Assembly (NCBI RefSeq): GCF_900103455.1
Contig: NZ_FNHI01000002.1
Coordinates: 62,001-126,000, forward strand
Direction of reading: 5' to 3'
Origin: Streptomyces wuyuanensis
GTDB taxonomy: Bacteria; Actinomycetota; Actinomycetes; Streptomycetales; Streptomycetaceae
DNA: 64,000 nt
Shown here: piece by piece, positions 1 to 7,262 of the stretch
How positions within the stretch are numbered: the first letter of the stretch is position 1
How the letters are laid out: each line of letters starts with the position of its first letter
Made by a program: the position numbers and the translations under genes
Notes under the pieces: model-generated
What the model was told of the DNA's origin: nothing
The model's input: the letters and a program-made list of their open reading frames with translations, nothing else
Databases searched by the model: none

Positions 1-510
1 GGGCCAGTACCGTTCCGTCGGCGGGGCGAGGACCAGCCACTCCTCGGTGGTGCCCTGCCCCGGCTCTGCGTGAGTGCGTATGTGGGCCCACAGGAGTTTG
101 CCGTCGGAGGTGAAGGCCGCCGAGCCGTGGTCGCCATGACCGTGGCCGTGATCGTCGGCGTACTCCTCGAACGAGGCGTGGGCCTCCTCGCAGACGGTGG
201 CGGACCAGCAGCCGTGCGGGATCTCCCAGCGGACGGCGCCGCCCGCGTCCACGGCCCGCAACGCGTGCACACCGGCGAACACGGCGACATCACGCCCGGG
301 CGAGACCGCCACCGAGCCGTACGCGCGAGGCCAGGGGGCGGGGAATCGCACCTCCGCCCCGTCCCCGTCCAGGTCACGGACGGCCAACTCGGCGTCCCCG
401 CGCTGCACCAGCACCTTGCGTCCGGCCCAGTGCAGCACCTGCGGGGCGTCCGCCGACTCGGGGTCCTAGGGGGCGGCGACGGTGGCGACGAGTTGAGCAG
501 TGACGGTCAT
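1..510 (-). pseudogene. Conserved hypothetical protein (WD40/beta-propeller-like), broken by an amber stop, 3' end outside window
   Basis: The reading frame starts at ATG 508-510, which has a good GGAG ribosome site (CCCGGAGACCTCA before the ATG). It hits an in-frame TAG at 466-468 after 14 codons. Beyond the stop the same frame stays open to the window edge and reads as a coherent soluble protein, with DGD and SPGRDVAVF/SDGKLLW-type segments recalling beta-propeller blades and a His/Asp-rich stretch (DDHGHGHGDH). Strong coding bias continues after the stop. The simplest reading is a recent nonsense mutation in a hypothetical protein. A sequencing error or restart at a later GTG cannot be excluded. 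Its function is not known to me. Confidence 0.6.
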
Positions 511-602
511 TGAGGTCTCCGGGGTCGGAAGAGCTCGCGGCACGGCTCGCCCCACGCTACGCCGCTACGCCGACGGCTCGTCGAAGAGAGGGAGGAGCGG
601 CC

Positions 603-820
603 GTGATCGACGAACGATCCGCCGAGCCTGCGCGCGAGTCCAGACCGCCGTCCCGTCCCCGGCCGGAGGCGGGGCGCGGCTGCGCAGCCGCCTTCGTCTT
701 CACCTTCGCCGATTTCGTGGTGCTGATCGGCTTCGGCGGGACCATCGAGATGGAGTCAGCGTGGGGCGCAACGACGACGGCTCGTACACCTGCGTGAACC
801 GGGGCGACATGCTGCCCTGA
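603..820 (+). pseudogene. Small hypothetical gene, apparently frameshifted
   Basis: GTG 603 sits behind a strong Shine-Dalgarno (GGGAGGAG at about 589-596). The first frame reads VIDERSAEPARESRPP and continues to GFGGTIEME around 729-755, after which it becomes low-quality sequence and stops at 797. From 755 the neighbouring frame reads VSVGRNDDGSYTCVNRGDML and stops at 820, which looks like the natural tail of the same protein. A single missing base near 755 would explain this. No family is recognised, and the possibility that neither frame is a gene remains. Confidence 0.4.
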
Positions 821-1149
821 CGCCCTCGCGTCGACTGAGGGCTTTCCCAATCCCAGCCATTCCTGCGGCCCGGCCTGCCCTGGGCGCGAGCTGGGCCGGT
901 GCGGCGGACGGCGAAGCGCGAGCCCGACAGAGCGAGGGCCGAGCCCGCGCGGGGGCTCCACGTGTGTGGCGGCCGAGTGTCCGACCCGGTGGGTAAGGTG
1001 GGCAGCCTGTTCGAGGTGGGGCGGACGACTCCGTTCAGTGGCCGCAGCTGCTGCTGGGCGGCAGCGCCGGCAGGGGTGCCGTGCTCAGGGTTTCCGTGAC
1101 GGCTTTGTGAGGTCGGCCCGGCGGCCGGACCGCAGATGAAGAGGGAAGT
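821..1149. other. Intergenic region upstream of the first ECF sigma gene
   Basis: This is 329 bp of GC-rich sequence with only short shadow frames. It should contain the promoter of the sigma factor gene starting at 1150. The only clear signal is the GAGGGA ribosome site just before that GTG. No terminator, operator or RNA is recognised. Confidence 0.5.
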
Positions 1150-1734
1150 GTGGAGGCGTACGAGGGGGAGCTCGGCGTCGTCGTAGCGCGTGCTCAGGAG
1201 GGGGACGAGGACGCGTTCGCCCGGGTGTACCGGTTGGTGCAACCCGGGTTGCTCGGCTACCTCCGGGGGCTCGTCGCCGAGGATGCCGAGGACGTGGCCT
1301 CCGACGCCTGGCTGGAGATAGCCCGCGATCTGGGCCGCTTCCGCGGGGACGGCGCGGGCTTCCGGGGCTGGACCGCGACGATCGCCCGTCACCGGGCGCT
1401 GGACCATCTGCGCAAGCAGCGCCGGCGGCCGCAGACATCGCTGCTCGAGCAGGACGTACTCGAACTTCCGGACGGGCGGGACACGGCCGTCGCCGCCCTG
1501 GAGACCGTCTCCACCGAGCAGGCGCTGGAGATGATCGGGAGCCTGCCGCGGGACCAGGCCGAGGCCGTGCTGCTGCGGGTCGTCGTCGGGCTGGACGGCC
1601 CCGCGGCGGCCCGGGTGCTGGGCAAGCGCCCCGGCGCTGTACGGTCGGCGGCGCACCGCGGGCTGAGGAGACTGGCCGAGCGACTGGCCCCCACACGAAC
1701 GCGACCGCGTGCCCTGAAGGACGAGACGAAATGA
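1150..1734 (+). CDS. ECF-type RNA polymerase sigma factor (paralogue 1)
   Basis: This is a 194-residue group 4 sigma factor. Region 2 spans about residues 12-85 (GDEDAFARVY, LLGYLRGLV, AEDVASDAWLEIARDL, FRGWTATIARHRALDHLR). Region 4 spans about 120-180 (LPRDQAEAVLLRVVVGLDGPAAARVLGKRPGAVRSAAHRGLRRL), the latter a helix-turn-helix that reads the -35 element. The GTG at 1150 is chosen because GAGGGA lies just upstream and region 2 begins shortly after. The stop overlaps the ATG of the membrane partner at 1731, so the two are translationally coupled. A close paralogue sits at 5130-5918 with an equally coupled partner. The signal and regulon are unknown. Confidence 0.92.
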   Translation: MEAYEGELGVVVARAQEGDEDAFARVYRLVQPGLLGYLRGLVAEDAEDVASDAWLEIARDLGRFRGDGAGFRGWTATIARHRALDHLRKQRRRPQTSLLEQDVLELPDGRDTAVAALETVSTEQALEMIGSLPRDQAEAVLLRVVVGLDGPAAARVLGKRPGAVRSAAHRGLRRLAERLAPTRTRPRALKDETK

Positions 1735-2492
1735 CACCGGAACGGGACGAACGGGAAGAGCCCCGCACTCCAGAGCTGAACGCGCTGCTCGAAGCGGCAC
1801 GTCGTCCCGGTGTGTCCGATCCGTCCGCGCAGGAGCAGGCGCTCGCCGCGTTCCGTACGGCGCGCGACGCGGGGCTGCACGCCGCGCCCGTGCCGTGGTG
1901 GCGCAGGCGGGCCCGCGACGACTGGCGGCCGGAGGCCGAACGGCGCCGTGGCCGACTGCTGGTCAGAGGTCTGATCGCGGGCCTCGTCATGGGGGCGCTG
2001 GGCGGGGTGGCCGTCGCCGCGGGCAACGGTGCGCTCCCGATTCCCGTACCGTTCGGCGGGAGTGAGAAGCCCGGCCGGGACGAGCCGCAGCCCGTGCAGA
2101 CCCGGTCCACGGAAAGGGCGCGGACGGAGTCCGGGACACCGGAAGCCTCGATCACGCCCTCCCCGACGCCCGGAAGCGGGGCGACCGGGCTCGCGAAGAA
2201 CAGGCCCAGCGGCATGCCACCCGCGGCCGAGGACGCGCTGTGCCGCGTCTATCTGGATGCGCTGGACGGCAAGGGCGAACCGCCGCGAGGTGAAGCGAAG
2301 GCTCGTCTGGAGGCGCAGGCCGGTGGTCCGGAGGCCGTACGCGCCTGGTGCGAGGAGAAGTCGGCCGCCGCCGGGCAGCCTCGGCCCGACGGCCCGAAGG
2401 ACGGTCCCGGGGCCGGTCCTGTGGTCAGCCCGGAGGCTGGGAAGCCGCCCAAGGAGCGTGAGCCGGGGAAGCCGACCGACCGCCCGAGGTGA
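1731..2492 (+). CDS. Membrane-anchored partner of the ECF sigma factor (putative anti-sigma-like protein)
   Basis: This 253-residue protein has an N-terminal cytoplasmic part of about 75 residues (including QALAAFRTARDAG), one transmembrane helix at about 83-105 (GLIAGLVMGALGGVAVAAG), and a Pro/Gly/charged extracytoplasmic tail containing two cysteines (ALCRVYLDAL and RAWCEEK). It overlaps the sigma gene by ATGA. The layout fits a regulator that holds the sigma factor at the membrane. However, I see no recognisable zinc anti-sigma (HxxxCxxC) motif, so that role is inferred from context. The protein at 5918-7012 shares the cytoplasmic motif, the helix and the spaced cysteine pair. Confidence 0.75.
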   Translation: MTPERDEREEPRTPELNALLEAARRPGVSDPSAQEQALAAFRTARDAGLHAAPVPWWRRRARDDWRPEAERRRGRLLVRGLIAGLVMGALGGVAVAAGNGALPIPVPFGGSEKPGRDEPQPVQTRSTERARTESGTPEASITPSPTPGSGATGLAKNRPSGMPPAAEDALCRVYLDALDGKGEPPRGEAKARLEAQAGGPEAVRAWCEEKSAAAGQPRPDGPKDGPGAGPVVSPEAGKPPKEREPGKPTDRPR

Positions 2493-2522
2493 CTCGGGCG
2501 GTACGGGGAACCTGCCCCGCGG

Positions 2523-2723
2523 TTACGCCTTGACGGCGGTGACGAACGCCGCCCAGGCGCCGGCAGGGACCACGATTACGGGTCCGTGGCGGCGCTTGGA
2601 GTCGCGGACGGGGACGGCACCGGGGAGTCCGTCGGCGACCTCGACGCAGTCGCCGCCGCTGCCGTTGCTGTAGCTGCTCTTGCGCCAGACGGCGGCGCTC
2701 AAGTCAATCTGGGTGCTTGCCAT
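2523..2723 (-). CDS. DUF397 domain protein
   Basis: This 66-residue protein is one complete DUF397 domain: AAVWRKSSYSNGSGGDCVEV, then VPVRDSKRRHGPVIVVP and AWAAFVTAVK. DUF397 proteins typically accompany XRE regulators and RsbW-like ATPases in Streptomyces modules of the bldB/abaA/whiJ kind that influence development. Its start overlaps the end of the broken XRE gene (2704-3558), so the two form an operon. In WhiJ-type systems the small protein acts with the XRE protein. Since the XRE partner here is interrupted, this protein may have lost its function or may work with another regulator. Confidence 0.9.
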   Translation of the reverse strand: MASTQIDLSAAVWRKSSYSNGSGGDCVEVADGLPGAVPVRDSKRRHGPVIVVPAGAWAAFVTAVKA

Positions 2724-3558
2724 CTCGGTAAACCTCAGCCGCTTCCTCGATCAGGGCGAGGGACGCCTCGGGTGGCAGTGCGGCGGCCCTGAGCAGATCG
2801 TACGACCTGCGGTAGTCCTTCACGAGGGCCGGATCGTCGATGGTGTCACCACTGTGCAGAGCCTCGGTGTAGACCAGGGGCGGCGCGTCAGGGAAGGTCA
2901 TGATCTTCGCGGTGCCGAGCATGAAGGGATGCGGCCCGCAGTTCCCGGGAAGGACCTGTGGAACGATCCGATGCCGGTGCGCCAACGCCGTGATGCGGTA
3001 CAGCTGTTCGGCCATCTGCTCGGGAGGGAGGATCGGTCCGCGAAGCAGCGACTCCGGCAGGATCGCCCAGTACGTCGGGGTGTTGTGGTCGTTCTCGAAC
3101 AGACGGGCCCGCGGCATGCGGGCGCTCACCCTCTCCTCCACGTCCTCATCGGGCGCCAGTGGGTGCGTCGCCCGCACTACAGCCCGCGCGTACTCCTCCG
3201 TCTGCAGCAGGCCCGGAATGAGCGTCGGGCTCCACTCCTCGATCGTCTCCGCGTGCTTCTCCGCCTCCAGTACCCGCTCAAAGTACTTTGCGTGCCCTCG
3301 CCGTCAGGCTCTCTGTACGTCTTCACAGCGGCGCTTGAAGAACCCGTCCGTCTTGAGCATTCGGTCGACGTGCTCCGCCAGCTCCGCCGGCATGCGCCGC
3401 TCGCCACGTTCGATCTCGCTGAGGTGGCTGACGCCGTAGAAGCTGCCCTCCACCAGTTGCTGAAGCGTCAGCTCGGCCCGCTCCCGCTGCCAGCGCAGCT
3501 CCTTGCCGTAGAACGTAGGTACCCCTGCCGAGCCGTCGATGTCCTTGCGTCGTCCCAT
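2704..3558 (-). pseudogene. XRE-family helix-turn-helix regulator with DUF5753-like domain, interrupted by an in-frame TGA
   Basis: The ATG at 3558 opens an HTH domain (FYGKELRWQRERAELTLQQL, GVSHLSEIERGERRMP) that runs 84 residues to a TGA at 3304-3306. The same frame continues without a shift as RRGHAKYFERVLEAEKHAE, then EEWSPTLIPGLLQTEEYARA and the full ligand-type C-terminal domain (NDHNTPTYWAILPESLL, HRIVPQVLPGNCGPH, IMTFPDAPPLVYTE) to 2704. Restoring one codon gives a normal 284-residue WhiJ-like protein. CGA to TGA (Arg to stop) is the likeliest single change. The DUF397 partner is intact downstream and the RsbW-like ATPase lies divergently upstream. Confidence 0.85.
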
Positions 3559-3697
3559 GGTCCCCGCCTGGTGCCGTTACCAACCGCGCGCCGGATTCAC
3601 GCCGTTCACGTGCGGGAATCCGAACCCCTTTCACGGTAGGGCCCGTCACGCCACTGTGTGAGTGATTCGTCACAGAGCGCACAGGAAGGTGTGTCCC

Positions 3698-3901
3698 ATG
3701 CACGACACGACGGACGCGGACGACTGCGTCGAGCAGCTCCGCTCCGCCCTCGCCGCCCACGGCATCACGCTGCCGTCCCTCGGTGTCGACCTGCCGACCT
3801 TCGCGGCCCGCTGCCCCACCCGGCCGCTGATCGCGCTCGGCAACTGCAATGTGACCACCGCCCGCGCCCTGGTGGCCGCCCTGCGCAAGGGGGCCGTCTG
3901 A
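3698..3901 (+). CDS. Small hypothetical protein coupled to the ATPase
   Basis: This 67-residue protein begins MHDTTDADDCVEQLRSALAA. ATG 3698 is preferred over the upstream GTG at 3662 because AGGAAGG lies about 10 bases before it. Its stop overlaps the ATG of the ATP-binding protein at 3901, so the pair is translationally coupled. The sequence (AAHGITLPSLGVDLP, LGNCNVTTARALVAALRKG) resembles small unassigned proteins that accompany RsbW-like ATPases in Streptomyces. No catalytic motif or membrane segment is visible and the function is unknown. Confidence 0.75.
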   Translation: MHDTTDADDCVEQLRSALAAHGITLPSLGVDLPTFAARCPTRPLIALGNCNVTTARALVAALRKGAV

Positions 3902-4314
3902 TGCTGCCGCTGACCCTGGAGCTCCTCGCCACCGCGAAGGCCGTGCCCGACGTGCGCCGCGCCGTGTGCGAGCACCTCGGCGACGCCTTCCGCCCGGACC
4001 TTGAGCTGTGTGTCAGCGAACTGCTGACGAACGTGATCCGTCACCTCGGCGAAGGGGTGCCGGTGACCGTTCGTGTCCTCCATGGGCAAGGCCGCACGCG
4101 CGTGGAGATCACTGACCCCGACCCCCGGGCCCTGCCCGTCCTGCGTGTCGCCGCCGGGGACGACGAGGGCGGACGAGGGCTCGCGCTGCTCGACGCAGTG
4201 ACCCTGCGGTGGGGAGTCGACCAGGGGCCCGGCACCAAGACGGTCTGGTGCGAACTGCCGCAGGGGCCACCTGGCCGCTCTCCGTCGCAGACTGATTCAT
4301 CCCTTGTGCAATGA
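3901..4314 (+). CDS. RsbW/SpoIIAB-like ATP-binding protein (GHKL, anti-sigma-type kinase fold)
   Basis: This 137-residue single-domain GHKL ATPase has an N box (CVSELLTNVIRHL, residues about 40-52) and a G1/G2 equivalent (VEITDPDPRALPV, then EGGRGLALLDAVTLRWG). The C-terminal strand reads GTKTVWCEL. Such proteins are orphan anti-sigma-like regulators, very numerous in Streptomyces and usually next to XRE and DUF397 genes, as here. The start overlaps the stop of the small upstream gene (TGATG). It may bind nucleotide and a protein partner, but none can be named from sequence. Confidence 0.88.
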   Translation: MLPLTLELLATAKAVPDVRRAVCEHLGDAFRPDLELCVSELLTNVIRHLGEGVPVTVRVLHGQGRTRVEITDPDPRALPVLRVAAGDDEGGRGLALLDAVTLRWGVDQGPGTKTVWCELPQGPPGRSPSQTDSSLVQ

Positions 4315-4404
4315 ATGTACGTCGCCTGGATCATCGCGATCGGCTGGCCCGTCGGCCGCCCGGCCGCCGTCGCTCCCGCGAGATCGTCACCAGACGCCTG
4401 AGTT

Positions 4405-4422
4405 CCGTACATGGTTGTACGG
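4405..4422. promoter_or_regulatory. Perfect inverted repeat CCGTACA-N4-TGTACGG
   Basis: Seven-base arms (4405-4411 and 4416-4422) flank a 4-base spacer. The repeat lies about 80 bp upstream of the hypothetical gene at 4501 and 90 bp past the ATPase gene. It has no following T-run and sits in a promoter-sized gap, so an operator is likelier than a terminator. The binding protein is unknown. Confidence 0.35.
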
Positions 4423-4500
4423 GCGACGGAAGTTGCCGGTGTGACAACCGATACGCCCATCTCTCGTGATGGCCATGACAATGGCGTCGCTTGATCAAGC

Positions 4501-4935
4501 ATGGACAACCGTTTCGGCACACTGCCCGGCGCACAGGACATGCGCGCCTACGTCACCCGCTTCGTCGCGCACCTGACCGAGCGGAACAGACTTCCGCTCG
4601 ACTACTCCGTGGCCAGCCTGCGGATCGTCGACTTCGTCGTGGACGGACTACGGCAGAACCGTCCCGAACGGGCCCGGGTCGAGGAAGTCCTGCGGGGTCT
4701 CGGCGCGTACACCGGCGAGGTCATCGTGCGCCGGGCAGGTGGGCAGTGGATCGACTTCGACGCAGGGCAGCGGGAGTTCTTCGGGCAGCCGACGGGCATC
4801 CGGATGCCCGACGGCCGGGCGTGGAACCCGCTGGGCAAGGTGGTCAACCGCTTCGAGGTGGGTGGCCCGGAGGAGTCCGTGCAGCGGCTCTACCTGCTGC
4901 TGCACGGCCGCAGCAGCCGAAAGGTGGCGTGCTGA
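4501..4935 (+). CDS. Hypothetical soluble protein
   Basis: This 144-residue protein of unknown function has no signal peptide or membrane segment. It has a helical first half (MRAYVTRFVAHL, VASLRIVDFVVDGLR) and a beta-rich second half with LGAYTGEVIVRRAGGQWIDF and GRAWNPLGKVVNRFEVG. The LGAYTGEVIV..GGQWI pattern recalls DUF3806-like domains, but I would not assign it firmly. The ATG at 4501 is the first start of the frame. The gene stands alone between the ATPase and the second sigma gene, with an inverted repeat upstream. Confidence 0.75.
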   Translation: MDNRFGTLPGAQDMRAYVTRFVAHLTERNRLPLDYSVASLRIVDFVVDGLRQNRPERARVEEVLRGLGAYTGEVIVRRAGGQWIDFDAGQREFFGQPTGIRMPDGRAWNPLGKVVNRFEVGGPEESVQRLYLLLHGRSSRKVAC

Positions 4936-5129
4936 GCAGGCCCGGGGCCGACCGGATTCGTCATCCGGGGGAGGGGCGAAAGGACGACCGGGGCCGCCAC
5001 CCCCCACAGGAGAGGCCCCGGTCGCCGTCCGCCAGGGCCGCGCGGCGGCCCCGTACTTCTCTCAGCGCCGCAGGTGCGTTTTCTGTCACACCGCGCCCCT
5101 GCCGCAGAATGTTGCAGGTTGTACAAGAC

Positions 5130-5918
5130 ATGGACGCGGCCCCCGCGGAGGACGTAGCGTGGCGCTGCGCGCTGGGCTGTGCGGCGGTGGTGACCAGCCG
5201 CGATGACGAACGGGTAGTGGGAGTGCTGGGGGACGACGCGGAGCTGACCGCCGCGGTGAGCGCGGCGCAGGACGGAGACGAGGACGCCTTCCGGACTGTG
5301 TACCGCGCCGTTCACCCGCGGCTGCTCGGATACATAAGGACGCTGGTCGGCGAGCCGGAGGCCGAGGATGTGGCGTCCGAGGCCTGGCTGCAGATCGCCC
5401 GGGACCTCGACCGGTTCAGCGGTGACGCCGACCGTTTCCGCGGCTGGGCCGCGCGCATCGCCCGCAACCGCGCTCTCGACCACATACGGATGCGCGGCAG
5501 GCGCCCGGCGGTCGGCGGGGACGAGACCGAACTGACAGGGAAACCCGCGGAGTCCGACACCGCCGGCGAGGCCATGGAAGCCCTGTCGACCGGCCGGACC
5601 ATGGAACTGATCGCCCAGCTCCCCCAGGACCAGGCCGAAGCGGTCGTGCTGCGCGTGGTGGTCGGCCTCGACGCGAAGAGCGCGGCGAAGACCCTGGGCA
5701 AGCGGCCCGGAGCGGTGCGCACCGCCGCCCACCGGGGGCTGAAGCGGCTCGCGGAGCTGATGGGGGCCGAGCACGGAGCAGAGCACGGAGGGGCGTCCGA
5801 GACTCCTGGGCGCGGGACGGGACTCGGCGCGGTACCGTCTCCGCGCAACGTTCGCCCCGGCGCGTCCCGCTCCGCCGGTGTGACGCATTCGCGTCTGCGG
5901 ACGCAGAAGGACATGTGA
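5130..5918 (+). CDS. ECF-type RNA polymerase sigma factor (paralogue 2)
   Basis: Group 4 sigma factor of up to 262 residues. Region 2 includes AAQDGDEDAFRTVYRAV, LLGYIRTLV, AEDVASEAWLQIARDL and FRGWAARIARNRALDHIR. Region 4 includes LPQDQAEAVVLRVVVGLD and GKRPGAVRTAAHRGLKRL. It is a close paralogue of the protein at 1150-1734. The start is uncertain: ATG 5130, ATG 5109 and GTGs at 5187, 5190 and 5217 are in frame and none has a convincing ribosome site. The conserved region begins only after 5217. A C-terminal tail of about 45 residues is absent from paralogue 1. The stop overlaps the partner gene start (TGATG). Confidence 0.88.
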   Translation: MDAAPAEDVAWRCALGCAAVVTSRDDERVVGVLGDDAELTAAVSAAQDGDEDAFRTVYRAVHPRLLGYIRTLVGEPEAEDVASEAWLQIARDLDRFSGDADRFRGWAARIARNRALDHIRMRGRRPAVGGDETELTGKPAESDTAGEAMEALSTGRTMELIAQLPQDQAEAVVLRVVVGLDAKSAAKTLGKRPGAVRTAAHRGLKRLAELMGAEHGAEHGGASETPGRGTGLGAVPSPRNVRPGASRSAGVTHSRLRTQKDM

Positions 5919-7012
5919 TGGCCGACGAGCGTTACGAATGGCTCGATCAGGACGCGGCGGAGCGGTTGCTTCGCGGTGAACCGGTCGAGCCCGTCGGCAT
6001 TGACGCGCGTCACCAGGCCCTTCGGCTGGCTGAGCTGCTCGACGGCGCGCGGGCCCAGGGCCCGGTGGCCGAGCCGCTGAGAGGTGAGGACGCCGCGCTC
6101 GCCGCGTTCCGCAAGGCGCGTGACGGCGGCGCCGCGGAGCTGCTTCCGACGGTGCGCCTGACGCCGGAGACCCGGCAGGTCTCCTGGGGCCGGTCGGTGC
6201 GCTGGGGACTGGCGGCCTCGCTGGCCGGACTCGCGGTGGGCGGCGTGGCCGTCGCCGCCGGGGTCGGCGTGCTGCCGACGCCGTTCGGCGGCCCTCAGCC
6301 GGCGCCCGCCTCCTCCGTCTCGGGTGCCGTCACCCCCGGGCCGGTCACCTCCGAGCCCTCGACCGACGGACTCCGCAGTCCCGACCGGCCGTCGCCCGCG
6401 GACGCTCCCCCCTCGCCGAGCGCCCCCGCGGCCTCGGGCGGCACCGACACTCCGGGCGGACCAGGGGACGGGCCGAGCTCCGGTCCGGGGCGGGTCGAGT
6501 CCACCGCGCCGCACGACGGCCGCACGGACGGGGACACCTACGGCAGGGACTGGTACCGCAAGACCGTCGACGCCTGCCGCGACTACCGCAACGGCACGCT
6601 CGACGAGGAGCGCAAGCGCAAGCTGGAGGCCGCGGCGCAGGGCGCGGACCGCGTGAAGCGTTTCTGCGACCGGATGCTGGCCGCCGACGGCGAGGGCGAC
6701 AGCGGTGGTGACGGCGGCGACAAGGGGGGCGACGGCGGCCCGGGCGGCGGAGGTGACGACGGCGACGACGGCGGTGACGGCTCCGGTTCGGGTGGCTTCC
6801 CCCGTTCCCCGTTCCTGCCGCCCACCTCCGTGCGGCCCGGTCCCGCGCAGCAGCCGTTCGTGCCCCCGACGGACATGCGGCCGGCGTTCCGGCCCGCCGT
6901 TTCCGGGGCGTCCGTCCCCGGTTCGTCCCTCCCCACGGCCTCCGCCGGCCTGCCCGTCGGCGGCGGGCAGGCGGAGGACGGTGTCCGCACCCTCTCGATC
7001 GCATCCCTCTGA
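5918..7012 (+). CDS. Membrane-anchored partner of the second ECF sigma factor
   Basis: This protein of about 364 residues has a cytoplasmic N-terminus of about 90 residues (YEWLDQDAAERLLRG, DAALAAFRKARDGG), one transmembrane helix at about 93-115 (WGLAASLAGLAVGGVAVAAG), then a long low-complexity extracytoplasmic tail rich in Pro, Ser, Gly and Asp. Within the tail two spaced cysteines (VDACRDYRNG, RVKRFCDRML) match those of the protein at 1731-2492, and a Gly/Asp run follows at about 265-290. The start at ATG 5918 overlaps the sigma stop. An in-frame GTG at 5915 would add one residue. A role in controlling the sigma factor is inferred from coupling and paralogy. Confidence 0.72.
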   Translation: MADERYEWLDQDAAERLLRGEPVEPVGIDARHQALRLAELLDGARAQGPVAEPLRGEDAALAAFRKARDGGAAELLPTVRLTPETRQVSWGRSVRWGLAASLAGLAVGGVAVAAGVGVLPTPFGGPQPAPASSVSGAVTPGPVTSEPSTDGLRSPDRPSPADAPPSPSAPAASGGTDTPGGPGDGPSSGPGRVESTAPHDGRTDGDTYGRDWYRKTVDACRDYRNGTLDEERKRKLEAAAQGADRVKRFCDRMLAADGEGDSGGDGGDKGGDGGPGGGGDDGDDGGDGSGSGGFPRSPFLPPTSVRPGPAQQPFVPPTDMRPAFRPAVSGASVPGSSLPTASAGLPVGGGQAEDGVRTLSIASL

Positions 7013-7032
7013 CCTGCGGTTTTCCTTTCTCA

Positions 7033-7145
7033 GGAAAATTTTCCGGCCAGGTGTGACGTTTTTTGGCTGGCCGGCGCAGTACTAAGTGAGCCGACTGGTC
7101 ATCGGCGATGCCTGAGCCGGGGTTCCCCCCGTACCCACGGCTCAG
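7033..7145. repeat. Cluster of palindromes: GGAAAATTTTCC and two further inverted repeats
   Basis: In the gap between two convergent genes there are three elements: the AT-rich perfect palindrome GGAAAATTTTCC at 7033-7044; CCGGCCAG (7043-7050) paired with CTGGCCGG (7067-7074) around a loop containing a T6 run; and CTGAGCCG (7112-7119) paired with CGGCTCAG (7138-7145). Together with the GC hairpin at 7154-7192 this is an unusually dense set of foldback structures. Termination of the plus-strand gene ending at 7012 is the plainest role. Confidence 0.5.
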
Positions 7146-7153
7146 AGCACACA

Positions 7154-7192
7154 GGCGCGGGCGGGACACGTTCCCCCGGTCCCGCCCGCGCC
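7154..7192. terminator. Bidirectional terminator-type hairpin
   Basis: A perfect 14-bp stem (7154-7167 with 7179-7192, GGCGCGGGCGGGAC and its complement) surrounds an 11-base loop. It lies between the convergent genes ending at 7012 (+) and 7263 (-). Confidence 0.75.
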
Positions 7193-7262
7193 TCCTCACT
7201 TCTCCCGCTCGGTCCGCTTCCCGCGGAGCGCCGTGCCGGCCGCCCGCGCGGCCCGCACCGCC

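Noticed and set aside
3600..3660. T-arm-like sequence GGTTCGGATTCCCG on the minus strand
   Set aside because: No acceptor stem, anticodon arm or D arm can be paired in the short gap between the XRE start and the next gene, so it is not a tRNA.
5109..5217. Upstream in-frame starts of the second sigma factor back to 4491
   Set aside because: The frame before about 5100 overlaps the complete gene at 4501-4935 in another frame and has no sigma-like sequence.
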